Of a stretch of DNA of 64,000 nt, positions 36,474 through 47,272 are shown one piece after another. Within the stretch, counting starts at the first letter, position 1; each line of letters opens with the position of its first letter. The stretch is from Macquaria australasica (Eukaryota; Chordata; Actinopteri; Centrarchiformes; Percichthyidae), in contig SEMN01000926.1 of the NCBI GenBank assembly GCA_005408345.1, positions 62,001 to 126,000 of the forward strand, written 5' to 3'. The position numbers and the translations under genes were made by a program. Below the pieces are notes generated by a model. It was not told the DNA's origin, made no database searches, and saw only the letters and a list, made by a program, of their open reading frames with translations.

Positions 36474-36757
36474 TTCTCTTTCCTCCTGCTCTCTCTCTCC
36501 CGCTCCCCCCCTTCCCCCTTCAACCCAACCGGTCGAGGCAGATGACCGCCCACCTTGAGCCTGGTTCTGCTCGAGGTTTCTACCTGTTAAAAGGGAGTTT
36601 TTCCTTGCCACTGTCGCATAGTGCTTGCTCATGGTGGGAACTGTTGGGTCTCTGTAAATATAAAGAGTCGGTCTAGACCTGCTCTATTCGAAAAAGTGCC
36701 CTGAGATAACTTTGTTATGATATGGCGCTATATAAATAAAACTGAATTGAATTGAAA
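36474..36757 (+). mobile_element. 3' end of a non-LTR retrotransposon with TTGAA tail
   Basis: Blocks CAACCCAACCGGTCGAGGCA, GATGACCGCCCACCTTGAGC, TGTTAAAAGGGAGTTTTTCC TTGCCACTGTCGC, ACTGTTGGGTCTCTGTAAAT ATAAAGAGT and TATGGCGCTATATAAATAAA, then ACTGAATTGAATTGAA, form a very widespread teleost 3' untranslated end. The reverse transcriptase part is absent, so it is strongly 5'-truncated. Confidence 0.75.
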
Positions 36758-36823
36758 GAAGCATGTTCACAGAAGAGGTAAAGTGATTGTCAGAATTTTA
36801 TAAGAGTAATAACAACCCAATAT

Positions 36824-36866
36824 GATATGGCGCTATATAAATAAAACTGAATTGAATTGAATTGAA
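36824..36866 (+). repeat. Second copy of the LINE tail
   Basis: GATATGGCGCTATATAAATA AAACTGAATTGAATTGAATT repeats the tail at 36720-36757 almost exactly, with a 66 bp unrelated spacer between them. Confidence 0.9.
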
Positions 36867-38628
36867 CATAGTTTGAGTGTTGCTTTGTGCAAACAAGTAA
36901 CTACCACTAGCAACCTGGCTACTGTCCAAAGCAAGTAAATATCCGTAAGAATCCCAGTTTGAGAAACTAGAAACCCAGATCTCAGTGCCATGATGGAGGC
37001 AGAGTAAAACACCTGGTAGTATGAGAATATGAGAATGCCAGTTAAAAGTTGGTTTGGAACACTCTCAAGTCCCGGAGCTCTCTCCATTGAATGAATGCCT
37101 CCTCCGTCAACGGGGCTCTTTATCTTTTGCCTGGTAGTTTCCACAGTTATTCCGGCTGTTCCACCATCCGCCATTTCCGCTAGGATAGCTACTGTGAATA
37201 GCATAGAAATATGTCAGGAAACGGGCAAGTATCACATGTCATTCAAAATGTTCCCAGCTCTGAGCACCAAAGTCCTTCTAAATTGCTCTGTGGAGCATCT
37301 TGGCATCCTGAACCACTCATTCAGTAAAAGTAGACTGACTCTGATCCTACATCCACCTTGATGTTTGGTGCTCCCCACAGTTTTGGTCCTTCATGGAAAT
37401 AGAGTTAGGGGACACTGTTACCCCACTTTTAGCCCCCCATAAATCAAACAGACTCCCAGCACCCCATTGTCTGCTATAATTGGATCCAATGCTATAAGGT
37501 GGCCACATGGCAACTGGTGTCTAACCAGTACTTAAGCTCTCAGCGTGGTCCGTGCGGTAACACCATCTCCTCTGATGGTGTGTGCGCACTGTCTGTAACA
37601 ATTAATGGGTCCGTGCAGCAGTTGCCATTGCTCTCTGACAGGGTAGTGGGCGCTGTGGACCAATCTACAGCAATACACAGGAAGGCCATTGTAGAAGAAG
37701 GAAGAGGGCAAAGCCATATGTAAGGTTTTTTAGTTGAAACTTTTAAAGTGACTATGTGTCCACTGTACAGCAATGTTGGTTATTGGATTATCGGTGTGTC
37801 TTTGAAGTAGGCAGAAGAGGAAGTGATTGGGCTGAGGGTCCCTCAGACCAACGAGCCAATCATCAACAAGACGCAGTGCTTAGTCGGTGCGGTCACAGAC
37901 CACAGTGTTTCAATGTTTGGACCTCTGCTCCAACACATCAACTCTTCTCCACTCCATCATCCTCCCAAGTCAGGGCTTTTGGTGTTTGTCTGTAAACCTT
38001 TTTCACCTGAGCATGAATGTAGTTTTAAGTGTAGTTTTGTAGCCTGCTCAAGTGGAAACAGGGCTGATTGGAAATGCATTATTTGTGCTGAAGAAAACAA
38101 AACACATACTGTAAGAGCAAAATCTTGAAAATGTGACTGTGATTTATGTCAATCACAGGCCATCCTACAGTAGGTTAAGAGGAACAGAGAAACAAAAAGC
38201 TTTGCCAGATAGGAGACAAGTTCTGCTGATGCAGCATGTATTAGTAATGTTACAGTGTAGAGGTTAATAGAGGTCACCTATCACTTAATACTAGTTATTT
38301 GAGGTGAATCCATGTTCTGACTGCCCTGGGCTGCACTTTAGACATAGGGGCAGTAACATGCAGTATGATATTTAATGGGGTCCTGCTGGTGTTATTGTTT
38401 TAATCATATTAGAATTAACATTTGTTGAGTAGTTGTAATTGTAATAGTGTGGTCTGTATATGCTGGATGCAACCAGGCCTGGCCTTTTCAGGAGCCTTGT
38501 CAGGCCATTATTTTGACGTATGATCCATAAGCTGGAAATATGCTTCTCCAGGCTGCATGTAAGTGAACTTACATGGGTGTCCTTTAGACACGTTGTGTGT
38601 TTTTCTTTTATACTTTATGGATTTCGTT
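36867..38628. other. Unassigned DNA, 1.8 kb
   Basis: Frames of 60-123 codons overlap on both strands (for example 36833-37204 minus) without motifs. Nothing recognisable. Confidence 0.55.
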
Positions 38629-38880
38629 CAATTCAATTCAAAGGGGCTTTATTGGCATGGGAAACAGACATTTACATTGCCAAAGCAAGTGAGAAATAAA
38701 AACATGTACATACAGAAGAATTGTGATTTTGCTGTTAGAAATGTGTATACAGATAAGTAAAAAATAACTAAAAATAAAATAGAAAAAAGTCGACTTGCAG
38801 TTAAAAAAATACAAATAAGTGAAAACTATATTAACACTGCAACAATTGTCTCTCTTTCTCTCTCCTTCTACCATTCTTGT
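38629..38880 (-). mobile_element. Retroelement 3' end with TTGAA tail (minus strand)
   Basis: On the plus strand it begins CAATTCAATTCAAAGGGGCT TTATTGGCATGGGAAACAGA CATTTACATTGCCAAAGCAA GTG. The reverse complement is a typical teleost retroelement 3' end (CACTTGCTTTGGCAATGTAA ... AATAAAG ... TTGAATTGAATTG). The right boundary is uncertain, and the coding part is absent. Confidence 0.6.
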
Positions 38881-38964
38881 CTATATCTCAGCTTTCATTA
38901 TCCAATAAAGGTTAAATGCCAAATAACAAAAAAGATAAGTAGTGAAGAAAAGTTTCAATAATTG

Positions 38965-39330
38965 TATTTTTTAGCCACGCTAGTGCGGGGGCTCCAGGGA
39001 TGCTAATGTCGGTCAGTTGATCCACCACTTTCCAGACTGAAACATCTCAACAACTGGATGGATCATCATAAACTTTGGTATAGACATTCATGCTCCCCAG
39101 AGGATGAATACTGGTGACTTTTGTGATTCCTTGACTTTTCCTCCTGCGCCATCATAAAGTTGACATTTTTAGTTCAGAGTGAGGAAATCTGAAGTCTGAG
39201 TCTCAAGAAATATTGGATGGATTTCCATGAAATTTGGTGCAGACATTCATGGTCCCCTCAGGATGAATCATAAAGAATTAGTTGATCCCCTGACGTTTCA
39301 TCTACACTTGCAGCGATCTATTTACAATGC
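38965..39330 (+). mobile_element. Dispersed repeat T, copy 1
   Basis: It holds two diverged internal units. Each has an ATTGGATGGATTNCCATGAA-like block (39055, 39214), GACATTCATG followed by CCCC and AGGATGAAT (39086, 39242), and a GATCCCCTGAC-like block (39125, 39283). It opens with GGGGGCTCCAGGGATGCTAA TGTCGGTCAGTTG. The same blocks occur inverted at 59940-60250. Non-coding. Confidence 0.7.
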
Positions 39331-40559
39331 TCCTGTGGCAGCAGTATACTGTCCTGTATATTGAACGATAGCTTTAATGTCATACACCCAAAAATGACTT
39401 CAGCTGTGATGAGGTGCAAGTGAAAGTCACTCTAAAATCATTTCTTACAGTACACATCACATGTGCAGCTGTGGGGTCTGGTGGTGAAGGCCCTTGGAGT
39501 CTGACTGCTGCATCATTTGGAGTTGAGCTTAGTTAGTAAAGCACAGATTTACCACACCCAGCCTCTAATCCTGAGTGAGGCTATTTAATACCCAGCTGCA
39601 TGCAGCTTATCACAAAACACTGTGCTTGTTTCACTGCCACTCTGTGACCATGATTTTCAGTGACTTTGAAGGCAACATAGTTTGCTTGGCTTCTTCCCTT
39701 ATTTTCCCGCCGCCTGATGTCTGAGCGTCTAAGCTCCGTAATGAGCATCATGTCACAAAAAATGATGTGACTGAGTTGAGGAATCTAAACTAGCTCCCTG
39801 ACTGTCAAAAACACATTCATGTCAAGAGGCAGTCAATGTTTTTACAGCCATATTTCACCACCATCCACTTATAAATACTAACATTAGAGGGGTTTTTGCA
39901 AAGTGTCCAAACTCACTTTTTCGCTGTCGTAAACAGCCGTTAAACTATTCATCAGACTGAACATGCCAAACATTCTGCATGTCTTGACAAATGCTTCTCT
40001 ATTGCAATTTAGCATTATAAATGTTTTTGGCCTCAAGCAACTGTAGAAACTTGAACATTTTCCCCTAAATTTTAATTTAAATATGCAGTTTTCATTCTGC
40101 ATCTCTTATTCAAGTCAGCATCATTTGCATAAAAATACTAGAATAGGAACCTGGCTACTGTCAACCAGCCACGGCGACAGTGGTGAATGTCTGCGTTAAG
40201 AGCAAACAAAAGAGCCTCACACTCAGACACATATCATCCAAACGAATAATCCATAAGGAAAATGAACACAAACATGAAATAAACAAGCACAAACAAATAT
40301 GTTTGTGTATTTCTGTTTATGTGTGTCCTGCAGGGGATGGCCAGAACAGAAAAGAAGGATCTGTTTGTGTTTATGTGAGATAAAAAAATGGAGAAAAAGA
40401 ATGAGAATCATTAAATTTTTTAAGTATCACTGTTAAGTTTATGTTATTAATATAGAAATGTACCTGTTAACCTTCTTCAAATCATTTGACAATAGGAATA
40501 TATTTGATTTCTATGTATCCCTTTGGTCCTTCTACGGCCACAAATGTTAGCCATGGCCA
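39331..40559. other. Unassigned DNA
   Basis: No gene or repeat recognised. Frames of up to 72 codons lack motifs. Confidence 0.55.
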
Positions 40560-40685
40560 ACTCTGCCATTCAAAAGGCATTTCTATTTCAACTCAAATAC
40601 TATCGTACTTTCTTTATTGTTAAGGAAAGATAAAGATCCATTAATTTCTGCAAGCTATAGACCATCTCTTTTAAATGCACACATC
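40560..40685 (+). pseudogene. L1/Tx1-type LINE reverse transcriptase fragment, segment 1
   Basis: The frame TIVLSLLLRKDKDP (from about 40598), then LISASYRPSLLNAHI, matches the conserved early reverse transcriptase region of L1/Tx1 elements (consensus like ISLLLKKDKDP and YRPISLLNADIK). It is broken at 40686 by a solo LTR; the reading continues after 41493 with K. This is an old, 5'-incomplete copy with no function. Confidence 0.8.
40681..40685. repeat. Target-site duplication (ACATC) left of solo LTR
   Basis: ACATC here is repeated exactly at 41489-41493, on the other side of the TG...CA element. Confidence 0.85.
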
Positions 40686-41488
40686 TGTTAAGATGGCCAT
40701 GTAGTGGCTGGACTTAAACAGTAGGAGACTTGAGGCCGAGGTGAGGTGCATACCAACAAGGTGTTTATTTCACCCCCAATAAATACATCACACGAACAGA
40801 CATCTTCACATAAAAATACTGTGGACCACAGGATGCAGGTGGTCCTGCCAGCAGCCTTATATAGCCTGCCGCTGGCAGCACCTCGACCACTACCACAGTA
40901 TAGGGACCCCAATCCCTCCCCGGACATCAAAAATACAAAAACACAACCAATACATTAAAACACATGTACACCACACTACTGTTAGATAGTGTATATCATC
41001 TTCCTGCATATTACTCATTACAATACCACCACAGAAACTGAAACAGCAGATTAAAGTACCTCCACACCCCTACACTAATTACCACGTGGTATCTCCCGGA
41101 ACCTTCAAATTGGTGCTCAGATACCCCGGGGTCTCTTTTACCCAAACACCCTGAAGAGGAGACACAACAGAGGTGAGTGACCCAAACACAACAATGCACA
41201 TTATACCACTGCACACTTAAGCAGTGAACAGTAAATTTAATCCATAGATTTGGCCAATGCACTACCCCATAAACAGATTATTACTAGCCACACTAAATGT
41301 ATGCTTGTCTTCCCAGGGCCGGCCTTCAATCATGTCCAGCTGCGAGGCAACTACACTATCTGCAACACACATCACAATTTCAATAAAAGCCTTAAATCAT
41401 TCAGGTGTGTGTTGTGTATTTATTTCTTTTACCCAGAACTATACACATTGTGCTACCAATACTAGTAATGAAGATGACCTTCATTACA
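40686..41488 (+). mobile_element. Solo LTR of a retrotransposon, 803 bp
   Basis: It begins TGTTAAGATGG and ends TTCATTACA, the usual TG...CA termini, and is flanked by the perfect 5 bp duplication ACATC. Inside, TTATATAG (40858) is a TATA-box candidate and AATAAA (41382-41387) a polyadenylation signal, both on the plus strand in the expected order. Removing the LTR and one ACATC joins LLNAHI to K in the L1 reading frame, as an intact L1 core would read. No internal gag/pol region is present, so the two LTRs of the original element have recombined. The superfamily (Gypsy or other) cannot be decided from the LTR alone. Confidence 0.85.
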
Positions 41489-41493
41489 ACATC

Positions 41494-41720
41494 AAATGCT
41501 GAAGTCCTTGATCTGAGACACTTATAGCTACTTATATTGTCATATATAACAAATATATGCACATCAAACTGGCTTCATAAAATCATGCTTAGTTTCAGAT
41601 GAGATGAGTAGATATTTGCATACCTAGTAAAGTATGGGTTAAGTGGCAGTATATATGGTCAGTTATAGATCACATGGGCTTTCATGGATTTGTTACTGTT
41701 ATATGATTAAGATTTTATAC
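41494..41720 (+). pseudogene. L1/Tx1-type LINE reverse transcriptase fragment, segment 2
   Basis: HQTGFIKS at 41562-41585 matches the DQTGFIKGR motif. MGFHGFVTVI then a stop and LRFYT (41674-41718) matches the LxxFGFGxxFxxWIKLLYT motif. The interval is shortened against an intact element and has several stops. It is interrupted at 41721 by the next insertion. Confidence 0.7.
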
Positions 41721-42560
41721 CTTTAACTTTGCTTTTATTGATTTTTTTGTTCAGTGTAAAGCACGTTTTAAGGTTGGTTTCGAGAAGTTCTATATAAAAC
41801 ATTTTTTTAAACACATTTAATTGCAGTAGTACAGTTACAGAGAAATTTGCATCACAATTTTTTTTATGGTAGTACTTTACATTACAGCTCTGTAATAACA
41901 TGATAATAGTGGGGTAATAGTTTAACAAAGAGGTAATAATTAGGTAATACCATGTAATTACCAAAGTAATAACCAGGTAATTGGCCAAAGCGGCCAATAA
42001 CAAAGGGTAATAATAGGGAAACACATTTAAAGATAGCAATGAGGCAAAACTATTTAGTAAGAGTATAGTAATATTTTGGACAATATGGTAACCAACAATA
42101 AAATAGTTATATCATGCAATATTTGGTTTAAGAAATGGTAATATGATGACATTAATGGGGTTATAACCTGATAATAATGAGGTAATATAGGTTGATGACT
42201 TCACAATATTATAGGCTACTATCATCTTGGAAGTCAAAATTGGTAATAACCATATTATAATGCCTAAAATCATCCTCCTTTATGTTCCAAACCTTCCTTT
42301 TTGTTTCAAGGTAATACTGTGCAAATGGTATGTTTAATGCTGTGACTTGTTACCTGGAAACTCTTGTGGTAGTTTCTGTGTAATAACCATGCAAACCACC
42401 TGCAAACTACCTGTTTCTATTTTATTTCATGGTAATATTAGATTTTTCAATTATTACCTCTTTATTGTCACACTATTACCATGTTATTACAGAGCTGTAA
42501 TGTAAAGTGCTACCAACTTGGGTATTATTATTATTATCATTATTATTGTCTTTTAGACCA
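41721..42560. mobile_element. About 840 bp insertion in the LINE fragment
   Basis: The LINE reading stops after LRFYT and resumes with TASVLT at 42564, so everything between is extra sequence. It contains a 647 bp TIR element (41868-42514), about 147 bp on its left and 46 bp on its right, the latter with an ATT-rich run (42524-42548). I see no clean target duplication for the whole insertion. Confidence 0.6.
41868..42514. mobile_element. 647 bp TIR element with GGTARYACTTTACATTACAG ends
   Basis: The left end GGTAGTACTTTACATTACAG CTCTGTAATAACATGATAAT AGTG matches the inverse of the right end GGTAGCACTTTACATTACAG CTCTGTAATAACATGGTAAT AGTG at about 42 of 44 positions. The interior is filled with degenerate GGTAATA motifs. 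There is no coding capacity, and the transposase family is unknown. Confidence 0.88.
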
Positions 42561-42790
42561 CCCACTGCTTCAGTTCTGACTTGCACTTGTTCTCCTCGGT
42601 TTAAACTTGCAAGAGGTCAAAGAGTGTTACCCTTTAGTCCCTTTTCTGTTTGCTATTGCTCTGGAACCTATGGCACAGACTGATCGCCAATCTTTATACT
42701 ATGAGCCAATAACCTTCTATAGGTTCAAACATATATTTGTTTTTGCACATTATATTGTTTTTTGCAAAATGTTTCCTATTCAGCGTAATG
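42561..42790 (+). pseudogene. L1/Tx1-type LINE reverse transcriptase fragment, segment 3
   Basis: ASVLTCTCSPRFKLARGQRV from about 42567, then after a frameshift VPFLFAIALEPMAQTDRQS, matches the L1/Tx1 block ending in RGTRQGCPLSPLLFALAIEP. FKHIFVFAHYIVFCKM near 42725 is the remnant of the catalytic motif region, with the usual FADD or YADD now FAHY. The sequence is disrupted and non-functional. Confidence 0.75.
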
Positions 42791-43599
42791 ATTTGTCAGC
42801 AGAGCTATGGTCAATTTGAAAAGGGCCCCTAGATGTGTTGACCTTAGTTTATAAAGTGATGAGACATGAATAGGAAATACTCAAGTGCAAGTAAAAATTG
42901 CTCTCTATGACTATGAAGATGTACAGAACATCTCGTACAGAGGTGGTATAGCCTTGTCAGTGTGTTGTGAGTGTTTGAATAAATGGAAAGCCTTTCACTC
43001 ACTCGACAAATAAACTTGCTGACGTTCTGAGTTTACAGCTTGCAAGTGTATTAGCAGTTTACTAAATCTTCACTGCATGAAAGTTCACCCATACTGTCTG
43101 TGGTATATGAAATAATCCTGCATTCACGCCGTGTGGTATAATTGTCAAAACATTTTGTTAAAAGTGATCATATGGGCTTCTTCAGAAACTCACAAAGTGA
43201 GTGTTTTGTTGCATTGTTGATTAATTTGCCAATAACTTTTTTTTATTAATAAATTCATTGTTTAGTCTATAAAATGTCAGAAAATAGTGAAAAATTGCCA
43301 TCACACACTTTTTAGAGCCCAAGGTGTCTTCGAATTATTTCTTTGCCCAACTTGCAGTCCAAAGCCAAACATCAAATTTACAATGATATAAAAGAGAGGA
43401 AAGCAGCAAATCCTCACATTAGAGAAGATGGAACCAATAATTTCACCATTATATTGTACAGTACTTGTGTTGAGATTATCCCCATCAGAAAAATACAGCA
43501 TTGGTTGCCAGTTTAAACACTAAAAACAACCTATGTTTGAGTTTTCCTAACATGCAACCTCTTGTGGCTATTTAAATAACTGTCCTCAATTCGGTCAGC
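42791..43599. other. Unassigned DNA
   Basis: Nothing recognisable. The downstream part of the LINE cannot be followed here. Confidence 0.55.
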
Positions 43600-43925
43600 A
43601 ATTCGGTTGTGTTATGCTAGTAGTGGCTAATATAGCTTCAAGCCACCAACCTCAAGCAGAGATGAGCAGTGGGCTACAGAGGTCTGGTGAGCTCACGTCT
43701 TCTAACTCCACACCCCTAGATTTTTTTCAGTTTCAAATTTATAGTCTTCAGCCCCAACCGACAGTGACTCAAGTGACATCACTTGAGGACATTTATCAGA
43801 CTTCACACAGCTCCCTCTGGAGACATCAAAAGGCCTTATACAACTTTATTTCACATATGCAGGAGTGCTCCAACACCTGGCAACAGACTTGTGTTTTACT
43901 GTATAAAATTGGTGGAGTTGCCCTT
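43600..43925 (-). mobile_element. Dispersed repeat W, inverted copy
   Basis: It ends TATAAAATTGGTGGAGTTGC CCTTTG, the inverse of the start of the copy at 61803 (AAGGGGCCACTCCACCAATT TTACA). The 104-codon frame 43614-43928 runs through it and has no host-protein motif, so I read it as a chance frame within the repeat. Confidence 0.5.
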
Positions 43926-43939
43926 TGACCAAAGATATG

Positions 43940-44150
43940 GCAGGTATTGAAAGGTCCCCAGTCAGAAGTGAACTGGTTAATGGTCGGCGCCTTAATCCCT
44001 AGGCCACCACAACGACACATATGGGTCATTTTTGGGGGCAATGACAAACAATCTCTTTTATTGTTTAGTTTGGAGGACTTGAATTATTGGAAGAGTACTG
44101 TAAGTGCAACACACATTGGTTGCCTTGTGGAAGTAGGCAGGTAGTAGTCA
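43940..44150 (+). mobile_element. SINE-like repeat P, copy 1
   Basis: It is about 85% alike, by eye, to 48530-48727, sharing AGGTCYCCAGTCAGAAG, CTTAATCCCTAGGCCACCAC, ATATGGGTCAT, CAATCTCTTTT, GTTTAGTTTGGAGGA and CACACATTGGTTGCCTTG. The CTTAATCCCTAGGCCACC block resembles the tRNA-derived part of a common teleost repeat. Confidence 0.65.
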
Positions 44151-44349
44151 AGGAATAGTAGCCAGGATGTGCTGATCTTGGGAGCCAATGTGATAAAACT
44201 AATTATTTTCTGAAGAGTTGATGTGCATTGCTGTTTGGAAGTAGGGCAGTGCTGTATGCCAATAAGTCGAGACGCTGCCAAGGAGTCTTAACCCCCCGTT
44301 TTAGCTTGAATACACACAAAATGCATTCTGCGTGGTACCCTGCAACCGC

Positions 44350-45063
44350 TGATGCTCTGTTTAAGAAGGGCCAGAGCCATCTCTTTTTGCTCAGGAGACT
44401 CCTGAGGACTTTCTATGACTCTGTGGTGGCATCAGCCGTCTTGTATGGGGTGACCTGTTCGGCCAGTGGCATCTCTTCTAGGGATAGAAAGAAACTGGAC
44501 AGACTGGTAAAGAAGGCCAGCTCTGTCCTTGGATGCCCTCTGGACCCAGTGGAGGTGGTGGGAGGCAGGAGAATGGTGGCCAAGCTATCATCACTACTGG
44601 AGAACACTTCCCACCCCCTACATGTCACTCTATCAGAACTGGGCAGCTCCTTCAGCGATCGGCTGCTCCACCCGCGGTGTCTGAAGGAGAGGTACCGTAG
44701 GTCCTTCCTGCCTGCTGCTGTCAGACTCTATAATCAGTACAACTCCCAGTAATCTATACTTCACCTGCTGCTGTGCATTATCTTCATACATATATTGTAT
44801 TCATGATGTTATCTACTTCATATGTTGCTGTGAAATATTTTCATGTACATGTATATTATATATGTGCAATATTTTTATCTTATCTATTTGTTCATACTTA
44901 CAACTGCACTCAGTCACTCTATTATTTATTTCTGTCTATACTGTGTATAGGACTATTTTTCTATTTATTTTTTATTGTATTTCTATATATGACACTTTTG
45001 CTGGCTGCTGTAACGCTAAAAATTTCCCCGCTGTGGGACAATAAAGGCTTATCTTATCTTATC
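44350..45063 (+). pseudogene. 5'-truncated L2-type LINE: reverse transcriptase C-terminus and 3' UTR
   Basis: The last part of a plus-strand frame (ending at 44752) contains KKGQSHLFLLRRLLRTFYDS, then VVASAVLYGV, RDRKKLDRLVKKASSVLG, then HPLHVTLSELGSSFSDRLLH, PRCLKERYRRSFLPAAVRLYN. These are the typical C-terminal motifs of teleost L2/CR1-group LINE proteins, including the Q-S-LFLLRRL block. A small internal deletion after LRRL joins it early to LRTFYDS. The 3' UTR ends TTTCCCCGCTGTGGGACAAT AAAGG with a short TTATC tail at 45041-45063. The reverse transcriptase core is absent, so the copy cannot move. Codons 5' of about 44350 are probably unrelated read-through. Confidence 0.85.
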
Positions 45064-45433
45064 CCTCTCACTCTCTCAGATCAATTCTCCAGTGTGCCTC
45101 TATCTCTCCCCCGTCTAACTACCGCATTTCAGACCTTTTCAGACGTTTTAATGCCTAGATATAACATTTGACAGTCACCTAGAATTAATAGAACCGTAGT
45201 TACATATGTATCTCTCATTTTAGCGTCTAATACTGGTAACAGCTCACGTTTCACTCGTACCAGCCATTTCTGAATTCATTGGACTTCAATGACCTTCACT
45301 GACAGCCAAGACAGTGCTTCAGAGCTGTTGGAACTGCTAGCTTAACATAAGCTAAGTGAGGCTTCAGCAGACATAGCAGAGTGGAGAGTGACAAAACAAC
45401 ATTTGCCACAAACACTATATGTACCATGGCAGT
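45064..45433. other. Unassigned DNA
   Basis: Nothing recognisable beyond the LINE tail. Confidence 0.6.
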
Positions 45434-45892
45434 CACTACGTTTACATGCACACTGATTTTCCACTATTACTCCAAATATGACAATATCATGAATTTGATA
45501 CAGCATATTCCGTTCGGATATTCTGAATTAGGCCTTATTCAGAATATAAGATTTTTGTCTCAGTTTGCAACACACGGCCTCTTGCCTGTTTACGTCAGCT
45601 CTGTGTGTTGGAAACAAACCAGCCAACAGTTTGCAAGGCTGAGATGCACAAAAGAAAAGCCCACATTTCTGGTGGGAAGGAGAAACACACCTACTTTTAA
45701 ACATGATGAAAGACTTGGATATCAACAGGTTTTTGGAGACGTGCAAATATCGCAACGTCGACCTTTTCAAGAAGGTAGTTCGAATACGGATGAAAGAGGG
45801 AGGCTGTTTGCGCGGTCGAACAAGGCTGCGTGTAAACGGGAATATTAGTAGAATATTCATTTTCATTAGCCATGTACATAGCTTAGTAGGAT
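45434..45892 (+). mobile_element. Relic of a DNA transposon with a Myb/SANT-like domain
   Basis: The left part begins CTACGTTTACATGCACACTG and is rich in GGATATTCTGAATTAGG-like motifs. The right part contains GTGTAAACGGGAATATTAGT AGAATATT and ends near CCATGTACATAGCTTAG, an imperfect inverse of the start. Between them one frame (about 45651-45800) reads SPHFWWEGETHLLLNMMKDL, then DINRFLETCKYRNVDLFKKV. This is the tryptophan-containing trihelix/Myb-like domain carried by the second gene of Harbinger-like and some other teleost transposons. The domain is cut short after KEGGC and the transposase is missing. Longer frames overlapping it in other phases are shadows. Confidence 0.6.
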
Positions 45893-47270
45893 GTAGTCAC
45901 TGATCAGCACTGTAAACTACTAGATCGCAAGTAGTAGAGGTAGTATTTCTACTACAGCTACTCTCAGCTGCATGCTTGCAATCTTTCATGCTCAGCACTG
46001 CTGACATTTGACTGCTGTATTTATATGTCGTGGTAAAAGTGATGTTGTCTCACATGTTTTTGGGGGGGAGTGTCCTGGGTATGTCATAGTCAGAGATTCT
46101 TTTAGGGTCTAGAGGACAGAATGCTTTATCAGTGTTTCAGCTGGATCCGTAACCTTCTTGTAATGCTTAACCATGCTCCTCAAGTAAAGTGTTACCGAAA
46201 CTGTTTCTCAGAACGTTTCACTGGAGCCCATGAGCAGGCAGAGCTAATTGGACGGTTAGAGCTTAATCAGGACAACAGCGCTATTGAGGACAAGGCTATT
46301 CCATGCAAAGCAGATAACAGGATGCTGAGGGGGAACAGGAAACAAAAGACAGAGCCTGGCGACTGTTGCCAGCACCGCTCGTACAAACAAGGTGATGGGC
46401 TGAGCTGGTTGACTGCCTCGGGTTGTAAACGTGGCACTCCTAACTTGAGCATATGTACTCAGTGATGACAGGAAAACAGGTTTGCAAAGCCCAACATGGA
46501 CCTGAAATAAGTTTTCTGCTGTTAGGTCTGCTTGCAAGTGCATAAAGCTGTGATAAAGAGCTGAGTTTGTAGATCTGAATGTAAGGCAGGAGGAGAAAAG
46601 GCCTCTTTCCTCTGGAGCCTCTGTGAGAAATGAAACAATATTGTGCCTGGCTTGGCTCCAGGCTCAGCGAGGGGACGGCTGCAAGTTTATGAAAACAGCA
46701 GAGGATGTAGCTGTGATGACTGGTCTTTAAGTGTTTCTCTTCAAATCTAAAAGGGCCTCAATGCTGGTGTTAACATGCTGCGCCTCCCCTCTTTATTGGC
46801 ATCTTATCAGGCACTGTGCTTTCCTAAGCCTGTTTTTATACCAAACCCCACTAATTACACCATTATGTAATGACCTCGTCTTTTGGTCCTGATGACATGA
46901 GAAATATAATGCTCAGCATATTAGACGTCAGAGTCCTGATGGAATCACTGTTTGTCTGTCAGCTGCTTGTCGCTGAAGAAAGAGAGCATATTTTTCGAGT
47001 TACGCTGATGATACAATCACATATTACATTAAGCATGTTTTGGTTTGAGCTAAAGCTGGAGAATATGTCATGATTAGCAGTTAGTGTATCTTCTTGACTG
47101 CTGCTTCCATTCTGTGGCAAAGCCGAGATAAGGCTGACAGGCCGTATGGAAGGGGATTGCTAAAAGCTGTAATCCACATTTTGTGCATTGAAGCAGTTTA
47201 AGATTGGCCTGAGCTCTTTTTTCTTCTGATTTAAACTTAGTACATAATGTAGTGTATACTGTAGGGTACA
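45893..47270. other. Unassigned DNA
   Basis: No repeat recognised. Frames of 61-114 codons overlap on both strands at 46121-46543. The interval 46640-46900 has mixed composition and no open frame of note, and could be constrained non-coding DNA, but nothing in the sequence proves that. Confidence 0.5.
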
Positions 47271-47272
47271 TA

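Noticed and set aside
43614..43928. 104-codon plus-strand frame that looks protein-like
   Set aside because: It coincides with a dispersed repeat ending in the typical TTGGTGGAGTNGCCCTTT terminus.
44773..45171. 132-codon hydrophobic frame
   Set aside because: It lies in the AT-rich 3' UTR and tail of the LINE at 44350-45063; the apparent membrane character comes from T-rich composition.
45381..45848. 155-codon plus-strand frame and 112-codon minus-strand frame
   Set aside because: They are out-of-phase shadows of the Myb/SANT-like relic, which reads in another frame.
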